Counted from the first letter of the stretch, positions 1 to 8,393 are shown. The stretch: 64,000 nt of DNA from Clostridia bacterium (GCA_017399105.1 JAFQEJ010000003.1:83213-147212), one strand, 5' to 3'. Numbers and translations: made by a program. Notes: generated from the letters alone by a model not told the origin.

Positions 1-595
1 TTTTTCTGTGTCCCTTTGAAATAAGATGATTCACCGCCAGCAGCTCACCGTCGCTGTTGTTGACCGTAACCCCCGCGCAGGGCACCGCATCGTCAAAGAG
101 ATCGATCATCACATAGGGCAGCTCCGGATGCTTCGCCTTTGCCTTTACCGCAGCCTCCACATCAAAGACATAAACTGCAATCCCTCCGACTCCTTTCACC
201 AACGCAGACTCCACCGAAGATGCGAAGGAGGTCGGCGTCAGATTACACAGCTCAAGCATCAGATTATAACCCAGCTCATCGGCACGGTTTTTTGCCCCCT
301 TGGCGACGGTCAGGATCGAGCTGTCGGGGAATTCTTCGTTCACCGGAATAATCAGCGCGATATTTTTCTTGTCGCTGTTTTCGGCACTTTCACAATTTAC
401 GAAGGTGCCGGAGCCCTTCACACGTACAATCGAACCGAGGGAAGCAAGCTCGGTCAGCGCCTTCTGTACCGTGATATGACTCACCTCAAAGCGCTCGCAA
501 AGCTCCTCCACACTCTCGATTTTGTCCTTGTGCTTCAGCTCGCCGGACTTGATTTTTCCGAGAATGTATTCTTCAATGATCTTGTATTTTTTCAT
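1..595 (-). CDS. GntR-family regulator with LacI-type sensor domain (partial)
   Basis: The reading frame starts at an ATG at 595 and runs off the left edge; about 198 residues are visible. Residues 1-70 form a GntR winged helix (KYKIIEEYILGKI, then VSHITVQKALTELASLGSIVRVKGSGTF). After a short linker an IALIIPV strand begins a LacI/periplasmic-binding-like sensor domain, as in AraR/GntR hybrids that sense sugars. The missing part would be roughly 150-180 residues of that domain. The gene is transcribed from its own promoter (636-664). The sensed ligand cannot be told from this fragment; a sugar is an inference from the family. Confidence 0.88.
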   Translation of the reverse strand, partial: MKKYKIIEEYILGKIKSGELKHKDKIESVEELCERFEVSHITVQKALTELASLGSIVRVKGSGTFVNCESAENSDKKNIALIIPVNEEFPDSSILTVAKGAKNRADELGYNLMLELCNLTPTSFASSVESALVKGVGGIAVYVFDVEAAVKAKAKHPELPYVMIDLFDDAVPCAGVTVNNSDGELLAVNHLISKGHRK

Positions 596-635
596 AATTC
601 ACGCTCGCATTCTTGATAGTAAAATATGTATTATT

Positions 636-664
636 AGCATAACATATATTGCGCCGCTTGTCAA
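636..664 (-). promoter_or_regulatory. Sigma-A-type promoter of the GntR-hybrid gene
   Basis: On the minus strand TTGACA (659-664) and TATGCT (636-641) are separated by exactly 17 bp, about 40 bp upstream of the start codon at 595. Confidence 0.7.
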
Positions 665-773
665 TACATACAACAAGGCTGAAATGAAAATCTTTTGCCA
701 TATTTTTTCCGACACGCGCAGCAAATCCAACCCAAGGTTGGAGATTTTTCACCTTGAGCAAACCACATCGTCA

Positions 774-802
774 TTGCGGCAGGATAAATTTTCGTGTATA
801 AT
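774..802 (+). promoter_or_regulatory. Promoter of the XRE regulator gene
   Basis: TTGCGG (774-779), a 17-bp spacer and a perfect TATAAT (797-802), followed by an AGCGAGG ribosome binding site just before the ATG at 845. A small inverted repeat CCAACC-CAA-GGTTGG lies at about 728-742 upstream. Confidence 0.65.
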
Positions 803-844
803 AAGCTTGCAGCTGCAAAACGACAAGTTAAAGCGAGGTAAATT

Positions 845-1621
845 ATGAAACTGAATGAAAATATCTATTTTTTCCGCAAGCAGAAGGGCATGACCCAGGG
901 TGAGCTGGCGGCAAAGCTGGGAGTCAGCGATCAGGCAGTGTCCAAATGGGAGTCAGCCCAGTGCTGCCCCGATCTCTCACTTCTGCCGCAGCTGGCAGAA
1001 ATTTTCGGCGTCAGCCTTGATACCCTCTTTGGCATCGAACGAGAGGATGCACCTGCCGCCGATTTGCAGGAGCTGTGCGGTCAGATTCGCCGACTCTTTC
1101 ATCGACTGGAGGGGGGCAAAGCCTTCGATGCCGCCTACCGCCTCTCACAGCTGCTTCACGAGGCTGCCTGCTGCGACGGCTATAAGCATCCTCTCCGCTG
1201 GCAACCCGACCGGGATTATTTCGCCGATCAAACACCGAACGGCTGGAGCTTCTCTGCCTGCTCCGAGCCCGGAGGAACAACCGTGCAGACCCCCTGCGGC
1301 GTTTTCATCTCGAGCAGTAGGACCTGTCTCAAACCCAAGCTGTATGAGCTTCACGCCCTTGCGGCAATGCTCTCACGCATGAGCGATCCTATATACCTGC
1401 GGGTGATGTATGCTCTCTATTCGCTGACCGCAGAGGATTTCGACCGCTTCGTAAGCGCAGAGGAAATTGCCGCCGAAGCAAAGCTGACCGCCGGTGAAGT
1501 CGATCGTATGCTGGATCTTCTTCCGGTGACCGCAAAAGAAGAAGAGGGCATACTCCTCTTCCGTCCGGAAGGCAGCTTCATGCACCTGCCGCCGCTGCTC
1601 ATGATGCTGCGGGACAGATGA
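845..1621 (+). CDS. XRE-family transcriptional regulator with long C-terminal domain
   Basis: 258 residues. Residues 5-60 are a Cro/C1 helix-turn-helix with the clostridial signature VSDQAVSKWES. The rest (about 190 residues) resembles no domain I can name; residues 205-245 read like a winged helix (FVSAEEIAAEAKLTAGEVDRM). The same plan, an N-terminal XRE domain followed by a second small DNA-binding-like domain near the C terminus, is seen in the protein at 35660-36427, so the two are probably distant paralogues. It stands alone between the GntR gene and the GRE operon. Its targets are unknown; autoregulation is only a guess. Confidence 0.85.
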   Translation: MKLNENIYFFRKQKGMTQGELAAKLGVSDQAVSKWESAQCCPDLSLLPQLAEIFGVSLDTLFGIEREDAPAADLQELCGQIRRLFHRLEGGKAFDAAYRLSQLLHEAACCDGYKHPLRWQPDRDYFADQTPNGWSFSACSEPGGTTVQTPCGVFISSSRTCLKPKLYELHALAAMLSRMSDPIYLRVMYALYSLTAEDFDRFVSAEEIAAEAKLTAGEVDRMLDLLPVTAKEEEGILLFRPEGSFMHLPPLLMMLRDR

Positions 1622-1680
1622 TAAGCGGTAATTTTCAAGAATAATAAAATAAAATCTGCTGCGTGGGGGCTTGCCTCTGA

Positions 1681-1773
1681 CACTGCGGCTTCCTCATCCC
1701 AAACAATCTGAGCGAGGGCGGGCAGAGACTGTACAGTGAGGAGAACCTGCGAGAGCAGATGGGTGAGCAGTAA
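1681..1773 (+). pseudogene. Possible MerR-type helix-turn-helix remnant
   Basis: A 30-codon open stretch with no start codon ends in TAA at 1771-1773. Its translation contains GFLIPNNLSEGGQRLYSEENL, which resembles the MerR recognition-helix region (G-L-L-x-P-x-R ... RLYSEEDL). No RBS or longer frame accompanies it. It may be a decayed fragment or chance similarity. Confidence 0.3.
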
Positions 1774-1785
1774 AAAGCCTGACAC

Positions 1786-1831
1786 AAATCGACCGGACTG
1801 TCCCAAAGTGACGGGAAAATCCGGTCGATTT
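1786..1831. terminator. Bidirectional intrinsic terminator
   Basis: A 12-bp inverted repeat (AAATCGACCGGA and TCCGGTCGATTT) with a 22-nt loop lies between the convergent XRE gene and GRE activase gene, with T-rich sequence on the + side (TTTTCTCTTTATTT). Confidence 0.65.
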
Positions 1832-1836
1832 TCTCT

Positions 1837-2598
1837 TTATTTGATTTCAGACGGCGCCATACCGAGCATCTCATACTTCGCTCCATAGAGCGCATTAAAG
1901 GGCAGCTTTTCCCATTCGCTCTCCCCCGCAAGCGCCCCGATCGCAGCGAGATTCTCCTCGGTGTCGGTGATCTCCGGTACAAGCGGCGTGCGGATCAGAT
2001 GAGGCTTGCCCGAAGCCTTGAGTGTCTGCAGATTGGCAAGAATCGGCGCGTTGTCAACCCCTGTATACATCCTGTGCGCGGCAGGTTCGGCAAGCTTCAG
2101 ATCGAAAATCACAAAATCGAGCACATCAAGCAGCCGCGCAAAGACATCACCGCTCGCATATCCGCTGGTTTCCGCACAGAGATGGTGGGGCCGAAGCCGG
2201 GGTGCAAGCTCCAGAATAAAATCGCTCTGCTGAAGCGGCTCCCCTCCCGAAAAGGTGAAGCCTCCGAAGAGTCCGCCCATCACCTCAGCCGAGGCAAGAA
2301 GCTCTCCTGCAAGCGTCGCGGCATCAACTTCCCGCCCCACAGCCTCGAGACAGTTTTCGGGGCAGGCATGGATGCACCGACCGAGAAGCGCACATTCGGG
2401 ATGATCACAAGCAACCTGACAGCTCCCACAGCCGATACAGCGCACCTTTTTATAGAAAATCTGCGGCAGTGCGCTCAGCCCCTCGGGATTATGGCACCAG
2501 CGGCATCTGAGGGGACAGCCCTTAAAAAACACCGTGGTGCGGATACCGGGCCCATCGTGGACAGCCATCTCCTTGATATCAAAAATGACCCCTGTCAT
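1837..2598 (-). CDS. Glycyl-radical enzyme activating protein (radical SAM)
   Basis: 253 residues. The radical-SAM CxxxCxxC cluster motif is at about residues 29-36 (GCPLRCRWCHNPEG). A ferredoxin-like insert with two Cys clusters follows (CIGCGSCQVACDHPEC and CIHACPENC), the layout of activases for GRE dehydratases and decarboxylases rather than of pyruvate formate-lyase activase, which lacks the insert. It would cleave S-adenosylmethionine to put the glycyl radical on its partner. The ATG overlaps the GRE stop codon (ATGA, 2595-2598), so the two are translationally coupled. It is the only activase in the window although two GREs are present. Confidence 0.95.
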   Translation of the reverse strand: MTGVIFDIKEMAVHDGPGIRTTVFFKGCPLRCRWCHNPEGLSALPQIFYKKVRCIGCGSCQVACDHPECALLGRCIHACPENCLEAVGREVDAATLAGELLASAEVMGGLFGGFTFSGGEPLQQSDFILELAPRLRPHHLCAETSGYASGDVFARLLDVLDFVIFDLKLAEPAAHRMYTGVDNAPILANLQTLKASGKPHLIRTPLVPEITDTEENLAAIGALAGESEWEKLPFNALYGAKYEMLGMAPSEIK

Positions 2599-4580
2599 AT
2601 CGAATAGACCTGACGTGCAATCACATGATCCTGATATTCCCTATCGAGCTCGACGAAATAGGCACTCCATCCCCAGATGCGTACCACAAGCTGGCGGTAG
2701 TTCTCAGGATGCTTCTGTGCGTCGAGCAGCTTATCCAGCGAAACGGCATTTAACTGAAGCTGATGCCCTCCAAGTTCTATGAATCTCTTGACCAGCACTC
2801 CCACCTTTTCGGTACTGCCCTCGTCGGCGAAGAGACTGCTGTGAAATTCCAGCGTAAGCGGGCCGCCGTTGATGGCGCGGGAGAAGTTCGGCTTGGTCAT
2901 CGAAGCGATGACAGAAACCGGCCCCTTCACCTTGGCAAAAAGGCTCACCGAGAAGTTGGTGCCGAAGGGCTCACCTCTGCGTCTGCCGTCGGGAGATGCA
3001 CCGATTTCGTTTGCGTGCCAGAGATAATACATGGCGCTTCCCGTACCGGCACGGAAGATGCCGCCGCGGCAGTTCCGCTTTCCCTCAAGGGAATCGGCAA
3101 AGCCCTCAAGCAGCGCCGCCGCAATCGAGTCCACATAATCATCGTTGTTGCCCAGCTTGGGCGATTCATAACGAAGCTTATGAAGCATCTCGGGAGCATG
3201 CTCAAAGTTGTCATCCACCGCTTCAAGCAGTTCGGCTTTGCCAATCGAGCGCTCCTCAAAGACATAGCGTTTGATAACGGCAAGCGAATCTGCGGCGGTG
3301 GCAATGCCTGTGCCATGGATACCGAAGTTGTTGTATTTTCCGCCCTCATAGATATTGCAGTCCATCAGAACATTCATAAAGGGCGAGGGGACAAACCAAA
3401 GCTTTTTAATCCGTGAACAGATGCGCTCAGCCTCGGCGCCGATCTCGCGCAGAACGCAGGCAAAGAAATCCTCATAGCTCTCGCACCCCGCAAGATCGCG
3501 GTGGAGCGCTCTGTCAAGGGCGGCGGGATAGGAGAGTGCCGCAATGTTGGCAACATCCGCCCCCACATGGGGAATGATAAACTCCCAGCAGGCGGCAACG
3601 GTATAGTTTGCCGCATCCTCGGGGGCATAGCCCAGCGAAATCAGCGCGGGAATGACCACATCGTCGTTGGAATACTGGGGAAATCCCAGCCCCGCCTTGG
3701 TCAGCTCGGTGGCTTCGGTGAAACGCTCGGCGGGAGTAGATGCCGACACGCGGAGATTGATCTTGGGGTCGATCATCATATTATTGCGCGAAGCCTTCAG
3801 GCAGAGCGAGGAGAGCAGGTTGAAGCAGTCACAGCCATTCTCGTCCACGCCGCCCAGCATCATGCTCTGACCGTTGTCCCCCTGCTGAACGCCGGGATAA
3901 AGATCCGAATCCTTGTTGAAGGAAATGAAGAAATCCTCGATCAGAGCCAGCGCCGACTCCTCGGTGAGAATGCCCGCCTCCAGATCTGCCTTCAGATAGG
4001 GATACATATAGCGGTCAAAGCGTCCCACGGTGATGTGATAGTTACCCTCGTACCAGAGCGCAAAATGAAGAATACGGAAGGACTGCAGCGCCTCGCGGAA
4101 GGTGGAAGCTCCATAGCGCGGAACCCGTGCAAGCACCTCTGCGATATCGGTGCGCCCCAGCTCAATCGCCTTTTCGCGGTAGCGATCGGTCAGGTCAAGG
4201 ATCGCATCGATGGCGCGAGCACCGTATTCGTCCGCTTCATTACGCAGATCAAGCAGTCCCCGCGAAATCCCCCTGCTGTAGTTGGGGCTGAGGTTGGAGA
4301 GATATCCCAGCTCATGAATATCATACTCGGCGCGGATGTCCTTCCATTCCTCCTCGGTAAAGCAGTCGGGGAGATTTTTCAGCGTACGCATGAAGCAGAT
4401 CTGCTCATCCTCGAGGATGACGGGCATCTCGGCAGCCAGCATCCGTTCAAGGCGTCTGACCATACGCTCGATGGGAGAAAGCTTCAATGCGGCAAATTCA
4501 GCGGCGAGATCAAGGCTGCACACACGGCGGTATGCGCGGTGTTTACCCGACGCAATATAATCAAGAAGAGGGGTTGACAT
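2595..4580 (-). CDS. Compact glycyl radical enzyme (PFL-like family), atypical glycyl loop
   Basis: 661 residues, much shorter than pyruvate formate-lyase (~760) or the GRE dehydratases (~790-850). The active-site cysteine is Cys331 in AACWEF, with Glu333 in the C-x-E arrangement of dehydratase- and decarboxylase-type GREs. The glycyl radical site is Gly637 near the C terminus, but the loop reads RIWGWSAYF rather than the common RVSGYSA. The start at 4580 is set by AAAGGAG. It follows the YgjV-like gene by 20 bp and overlaps its activase by 4 bp, so all three form one transcript. The substrate cannot be assigned; it is not a standard PFL because the Cys-Cys pair is missing. Confidence 0.9.
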   Translation of the reverse strand: MSTPLLDYIASGKHRAYRRVCSLDLAAEFAALKLSPIERMVRRLERMLAAEMPVILEDEQICFMRTLKNLPDCFTEEEWKDIRAEYDIHELGYLSNLSPNYSRGISRGLLDLRNEADEYGARAIDAILDLTDRYREKAIELGRTDIAEVLARVPRYGASTFREALQSFRILHFALWYEGNYHITVGRFDRYMYPYLKADLEAGILTEESALALIEDFFISFNKDSDLYPGVQQGDNGQSMMLGGVDENGCDCFNLLSSLCLKASRNNMMIDPKINLRVSASTPAERFTEATELTKAGLGFPQYSNDDVVIPALISLGYAPEDAANYTVAACWEFIIPHVGADVANIAALSYPAALDRALHRDLAGCESYEDFFACVLREIGAEAERICSRIKKLWFVPSPFMNVLMDCNIYEGGKYNNFGIHGTGIATAADSLAVIKRYVFEERSIGKAELLEAVDDNFEHAPEMLHKLRYESPKLGNNDDYVDSIAAALLEGFADSLEGKRNCRGGIFRAGTGSAMYYLWHANEIGASPDGRRRGEPFGTNFSVSLFAKVKGPVSVIASMTKPNFSRAINGGPLTLEFHSSLFADEGSTEKVGVLVKRFIELGGHQLQLNAVSLDKLLDAQKHPENYRQLVVRIWGWSAYFVELDREYQDHVIARQVYSI

Positions 4581-4600
4581 GATAAACTCCTTTCGAGGAA

Positions 4601-5143
4601 TTATTTTTTCTTTCGGTCATAACGAAGCATGCCGATAATGATGGAGCAGAGACTGAAAATCTCACAGACGGTACCGCCGACACTCTTTGAAACGATGTCA
4701 TATACCATCCAGACAGGCGAGCTGACCAGACTGCAGATACGGAACTTGCCGGAATCATTGAGATAATAACCGATATTAAAGGCGGTAACCCCGATGAGCG
4801 GGAAAAATTCGATAATCAGATGGAAGAAAGTCGGCTCCTTGCCGAAGAGCGTAAAGGTAAGAATGTAGGGAATGACAGCAAGTGCGGTAAAAATGAAAAT
4901 CCAGATTTTCCGCTCGGCATGGAACCGTTCGCGGTTGCTGTAAACCACCGAACGAAGAATGGCAATGATATTGAGCAGTGCGCCCACATAGGCTCCCAGC
5001 ATCATAAACTGGATAAACCAGAGCAGTGAGCTGCAGAGCTGGATCACAGCGATAGCCTTGGGCGATTTGAACTGATAGGTAGCGATAGCTACAATCATGG
5101 CTGCAATGCCGACGAGCTGTGTGACAAGATCGAGGGGGTTCAT
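4601..5143 (-). CDS. YgjV-like inner membrane protein
   Basis: 180 residues with about five or six hydrophobic helices (for example VGIAAMIVAIATYQF, IWIFIFTALAVIPYILTF and FFPLIGVTAFNIGYYL). The pattern, including YQFKSPKAIAVIQLCSSLLWFIQFMMLG, fits the Imp-YgjV family of small inner membrane proteins. I chose the ATG at 5143 over an earlier in-frame start because AGAAGGAGT lies 5-10 bp upstream. It is the first gene of the operon with the GRE and activase; a transport or membrane role for the GRE substrate or product is an inference from context only. Confidence 0.8.
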   Translation of the reverse strand: MNPLDLVTQLVGIAAMIVAIATYQFKSPKAIAVIQLCSSLLWFIQFMMLGAYVGALLNIIAILRSVVYSNRERFHAERKIWIFIFTALAVIPYILTFTLFGKEPTFFHLIIEFFPLIGVTAFNIGYYLNDSGKFRICSLVSSPVWMVYDIVSKSVGGTVCEIFSLCSIIIGMLRYDRKKK

Positions 5144-5180
5144 AGGTACTCCTTCTGTGCTGAAAACTTGATTCCACCAC

Positions 5181-5209
5181 ATCATATCACAGTCGGCATC
5201 GCTTGTCAA
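5181..5209 (-). promoter_or_regulatory. Promoter of the YgjV-GRE-activase operon
   Basis: On the minus strand TTGACA (5204-5209), a 17-bp spacer and TATGAT (5181-5186), about 38 bp upstream of the ATG at 5143. Confidence 0.75.
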
Positions 5210-5341
5210 TCGGAAAAATGAATTTTTCGATGCCGTCCGACCTCAACACTGCCGGTATTTCGTCTGCTTTCTGCGAAAAAGAGAGGATGAAGTAAGGAGC
5301 CGCACAATCGTAGGATTGCAGCAGCTCCTTTTTGTTTCAAT

Positions 5342-6172
5342 TTACCAGCCCTGACCCTTGAGATAGTCGCGGCTCAGCTTGATCGACTCCATGGGTGTCT
5401 GACCGTTTGCGGGGCGGTCCTGCTCAACAACAACCCACTCTGCGCCTGCATCAAGAGCAGCTGCAAGGATTGCCGGCATATCCTGATAGCCATGACCCAC
5501 GGGACGGAAGCCGAATGCCTCCTCGTCTGCGGTCTTCTCTTCGGGCTTGATGCCGATCAGCTCGTACATGCCCGAGGGCTTCTTGCCGCTCATGACGAAA
5601 TCCTTGAGGTGAACAACAGGCGCTCTTCCTGTATACTTGCGTACATAGGCAGCGGGATCCTCACCGCCCACATTGACCCAGCAGGTATCAAGCTCGGTCT
5701 TGAGCAGATCAGCAGAAATGCTGTTATAGAGCACATCGAGGGCATACTCACCGTCAAGCTTCACAAATTCGAAATCGTGGTTGTGGTAAAGGAGCTGAAT
5801 TCCCTTGGACTTTGTGACCTCGGCGATCTTCTTGATATCAGCGATGGTAGCCTCAAAGTTGCCCGACCCGGGACGGCGATTCTCGGCGATATAAGGAACC
5901 GCGATGTACTTGACTCCGATTTCGGCATAAGCTCCGATGACGCCTTCGGGATCGGCGAGCATATCGTCGAGGGCAACATGAGCGGAGATAGGAACGAGAT
6001 GATACTTCTCGCAGAGAGCCTTGACCTCGGCGGGTGCACGGTTGTAAAGACCTGCGAACTCAACCCCCTGATACCCCATTTCGGCGATGGCTTTGAGGGT
6101 AGCTTCAAAATCAGCGGCAGCGTTGTCGCGGACAGAGTAGACCTGAACGGCTACGGGAAGAGATGTTTTCAT
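5342..6172 (-). CDS. Sugar phosphate isomerase/epimerase family protein (TIM barrel)
   Basis: 276 residues of the xylose-isomerase-like TIM-barrel family (AP endonuclease 2 / IolE-type fold). Typical elements are VQVYSVRD at the N terminus, MGYQGVEFAGLY, LLYHNHDFEF, ELDTCWVNVGGEDP, VHLKDF and VVVEQDRPANG near the end; the metal-binding Glu, His and Asp residues of the family lie in the ELDTCW, HLKD and EQD motifs. The reaction is unassigned; members interconvert keto-sugars or act in inositol and sugar catabolism. It diverges from the aldose-epimerase gene at 6484, and both have consensus promoters in the shared upstream region. Confidence 0.88.
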   Translation of the reverse strand: MKTSLPVAVQVYSVRDNAAADFEATLKAIAEMGYQGVEFAGLYNRAPAEVKALCEKYHLVPISAHVALDDMLADPEGVIGAYAEIGVKYIAVPYIAENRRPGSGNFEATIADIKKIAEVTKSKGIQLLYHNHDFEFVKLDGEYALDVLYNSISADLLKTELDTCWVNVGGEDPAAYVRKYTGRAPVVHLKDFVMSGKKPSGMYELIGIKPEEKTADEEAFGFRPVGHGYQDMPAILAAALDAGAEWVVVEQDRPANGQTPMESIKLSRDYLKGQGW

Positions 6173-6212
6173 GGCAGAATACCTTGCCTTTCATATGATT
6201 TAAGTTAACTCC

Positions 6213-6241
6213 ATTATACAATGACAGCCGATGATTGTCAA
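6213..6241 (-). promoter_or_regulatory. Consensus promoter of the TIM-barrel gene
   Basis: Perfect TTGACA (6236-6241) and TATAAT (6213-6218) with 17-bp spacing on the minus strand. The rest of the 311-bp divergent gap (6173-6483) holds a GC-rich hairpin near 6320-6340 (GGCTCGCC / GGCGAGGC) and the + promoter at 6415. Confidence 0.8.
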
Positions 6242-6414
6242 GATCATCTGCCCATAATCGGCATAGCATCAGCATTTACAATTCCGGATCGTATGCCGGG
6301 AGAAACGAACAGCAAAAGCCTCGCCTCCGGGCGAGCCTTGGCGGTAATCTTTGTTATGCTTGATGATTCATCATAAAAAAACGCTGCTGTTCTGCCATCA
6401 ATCGGTCAAAGCTC

Positions 6415-6443
6415 TTGCAAAAAGCCGCATTGTGTGCTACAAT
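6415..6443 (+). promoter_or_regulatory. Promoter of the aldose-epimerase gene
   Basis: TTGCAA (6415-6420), 17 bp, TACAAT (6438-6443), 40 bp upstream of the ATG at 6484. Confidence 0.65.
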
Positions 6444-6483
6444 AAGCTTATCCAAAATACCGATTCCGAAAGGATTGATCAAT

Positions 6484-7347
6484 ATGACACAGACAATGAA
6501 GTTCGGCAGCATCGAAGCTGTCGTTGATACCTTCGGCGGAGAGCTGATCTCCTTCAAGAAGGACGGACGCGAGTATGCATGGCCGGGAGATCCCGCCTAT
6601 TGGACAGGCAGAGCACCCGTACTCTTCCCTGTCGTCTGCGCCCTGCTCGACAACAAGACCCGTTTTGAGGGCAAGGAATACGGAATCCAGAAGCATGGTC
6701 TGATCCGCAAGAAGGATTTCACCCTTGTCTCCTGCGATGATCACAAGGCAGTTATGCAGATTACCCCCGATGAGGAGTGCGCGGCAAAGTATCCCTACAA
6801 CTTCCTCTTCACCGTAACCCATACTCTCACCGAGGATGGCTTCACCACCACCTACCGCGTGGAGAACAAGGATACCCGTCCCATGCCCTTCATGCTGGGC
6901 GGACATGCAGGCTTCAGCATCACCTCCATGTCGAATGTAACCCTCACCTATGCCTGCGATGAGGACTGCAACCTCTACTACACCAATGAGAGTGGCTACA
7001 TGGACACCAACCTCGTCCTCGGCAAGAAGATCACCGACCGCAAGCTCAAGCTGGATCCCGCAGACTTTGACCGCGACGTCATCGTTGCCACCGATCTGAA
7101 GTCGAGAAGAATCAACCTGAGCGATGCCGCTGACGGCAGATCCTTCGACTTTATCTTCGACGACTTTGATGTCATCGGAATCTGGACACCTCCCGGAAAG
7201 GACGCTCCGTTCGTATGCTTTGAGCCCTGGAACGGTGCTCCCGCCTATGTAAACGAAAAGCCCGACTTCGAGGACAAGCCCTGGATCCGCACCATCGTCC
7301 CCGGCGAAGCGTATGAGGCGTCCTACTCCATCGAAATCAAGGCATAA
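6484..7347 (+). CDS. Aldose 1-epimerase family protein (LacX-like)
   Basis: 287 residues. The fold signature of galactose-mutarotase-like proteins is clear: early VVDTFGGELISFKKDGREYAW, PVLFPVVCAL, then KHGLIRKKDF with the conserved HG, and a late FVCFEPWNG carrying the catalytic-type Glu. LacX-like members interconvert anomers of sugars or sugar phosphates. The ATG at 6484 is preferred over the upstream in-frame start because a GAAAGGA site precedes it and the longer frame would begin inside the promoter. It is a single-gene transcript ending at the terminator at 7370. Confidence 0.9.
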   Translation: MTQTMKFGSIEAVVDTFGGELISFKKDGREYAWPGDPAYWTGRAPVLFPVVCALLDNKTRFEGKEYGIQKHGLIRKKDFTLVSCDDHKAVMQITPDEECAAKYPYNFLFTVTHTLTEDGFTTTYRVENKDTRPMPFMLGGHAGFSITSMSNVTLTYACDEDCNLYYTNESGYMDTNLVLGKKITDRKLKLDPADFDRDVIVATDLKSRRINLSDAADGRSFDFIFDDFDVIGIWTPPGKDAPFVCFEPWNGAPAYVNEKPDFEDKPWIRTIVPGEAYEASYSIEIKA

Positions 7348-7369
7348 CCGAGAATACACAACCCCGTAG

Positions 7370-7393
7370 GGGAGGCGTTTTGCCTCCCTTTTT
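7370..7393 (+). terminator. Intrinsic terminator after the aldose-epimerase gene
   Basis: GGGAGGC-GTTTT-GCCTCCC followed by TTTTT. Confidence 0.8.
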
Positions 7394-7461
7394 AATATCC
7401 TTATTTCCCTGTGAGCGGCAGGAGCAAGCCCCCTGCCCTACAACATACATGTTTATTTTAA

Positions 7462-7515
7462 ATCACGATTATTTCAGTGATCACGATTACTTCAGTGATC
7501 ACGATCACTTCAGTG
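7462..7515. repeat. Three tandem 18-bp repeats at the 3' end of the AraC gene
   Basis: Three near-identical head-to-tail 18-bp units start at 7462, 7480 and 7498 (ATCACGATTACTTCAGTG, with one or two changes). The third unit overlaps the last codons and stop of the AraC gene (stop 7505-7507). Each unit boundary also makes a small palindrome (ATCACT-TC-AGTGAT), so the array can fold as hairpins. Confidence 0.85.
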
Positions 7516-8305
7516 ATCGTATATACTCCCTCGCTGTGATGCCGCACTCTCTGTGAAAGCATCGGCTGAGATACTTCACATCGGTAAATCCTGCTGCCAG
7601 TCCCGCTTCCTCCAGCGTCATGCGGCGCAGCATCAGAAGCTCACGCACATATCCCAGCCGTGCCCGTGTAATGTAGCGCACGATTGTCATTCCCTCCTGC
7701 GCCTTGAAGATGCGGCTTAAATGTCCGTAGCTGATGCCAATTTCCTCGGCTATCACCGCCGGTGAAAGCTCCTCGTCCAAGTGCTGCTCCACATAGCGCT
7801 TCACTCTGTGACAGAGTACATGTTCACGCTTTTCAGATCCCCGCGCAGCATCATTCATATGAGAGAGAAGACGAAGCAGTCTTGATGCCTCCTTCACCCG
7901 ATCTCCCGGCAGCGTGTTGACCAGACTCATGATATCCTCGCTGATCTGACCGATGGAGCTGTTGGCATCGGGGGTCAGCAAAATGGGAAGATATGCCAGA
8001 TTCGGGTTGGACAGTTCTTCGGTCAGCGCAATTTTCTCCACCTGCATTGCTACCGTATAATGCACATGCTGATCACCGCAGCTGCGGACCGTAATAGGAA
8101 GATCATGTCTGCAGCAGACAATGCTTCCCTGCGGAACTGCAATGGTTCCGTCAGAGCTGATTAACTCCATATTTCCGCTCTGTAAATATGATATTTCCAG
8201 TACATCCTCCCATACGGCAAGCTCCCACTGCTTTTTATCGGTTCTGTACCGATGAGCAAAGCGCATGTTTGGCGTCTTCTCAATCGGCACTGCATAATAC
8301 TTCAT
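7505..8305 (-). CDS. AraC-family transcriptional regulator
   Basis: 266 residues: an N-terminal cupin-like effector domain (about 1-150) and a C-terminal pair of AraC helix-turn-helices (about 165-265; SPAVIAEEIGISYGHLSRIFKAQEGMTIVRYI, then AGLAAGFTDVKYLSRCFHRECGITAREY). The ATG at 8305 is chosen over a GTG at 8314 because AAAGGAG lies 8 bp before the ATG but abuts the GTG. It diverges from the GRE2 operon (start 8451) with only 145 bp between, so control of that operon by a sugar-type effector is the natural inference. Confidence 0.9.
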   Translation of the reverse strand: MKYYAVPIEKTPNMRFAHRYRTDKKQWELAVWEDVLEISYLQSGNMELISSDGTIAVPQGSIVCCRHDLPITVRSCGDQHVHYTVAMQVEKIALTEELSNPNLAYLPILLTPDANSSIGQISEDIMSLVNTLPGDRVKEASRLLRLLSHMNDAARGSEKREHVLCHRVKRYVEQHLDEELSPAVIAEEIGISYGHLSRIFKAQEGMTIVRYITRARLGYVRELLMLRRMTLEEAGLAAGFTDVKYLSRCFHRECGITAREYIRSLK

Positions 8306-8326
8306 AACTCCCACTCCTTTTGCAAA

Positions 8327-8355
8327 ATTATATCATTTTTATCCACCTTTGTCAA
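8327..8355 (-). promoter_or_regulatory. Consensus promoter of the AraC gene
   Basis: TTGACA (8350-8355), 17 bp, TATAAT (8327-8332) on the minus strand. Confidence 0.78.
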
Positions 8356-8364
8356 TTCTGTGAG

Positions 8365-8393
8365 TGTACATATTTATGATATCAGCTTATAAT
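8365..8393 (+). promoter_or_regulatory. Weak, probably activator-dependent promoter of the GRE2 operon
   Basis: A perfect TATAAT (8388-8393) with 17 bp to a poor -35 (TGTACA, 8365-8370). A good -10 with a poor -35 next to a divergent AraC gene suggests activation by that protein. Confidence 0.5.

Noticed and set aside
7462..7515. Tandem 18-bp units as a CRISPR-like array
   Set aside because: No spacers between units; it is a simple tandem duplication.
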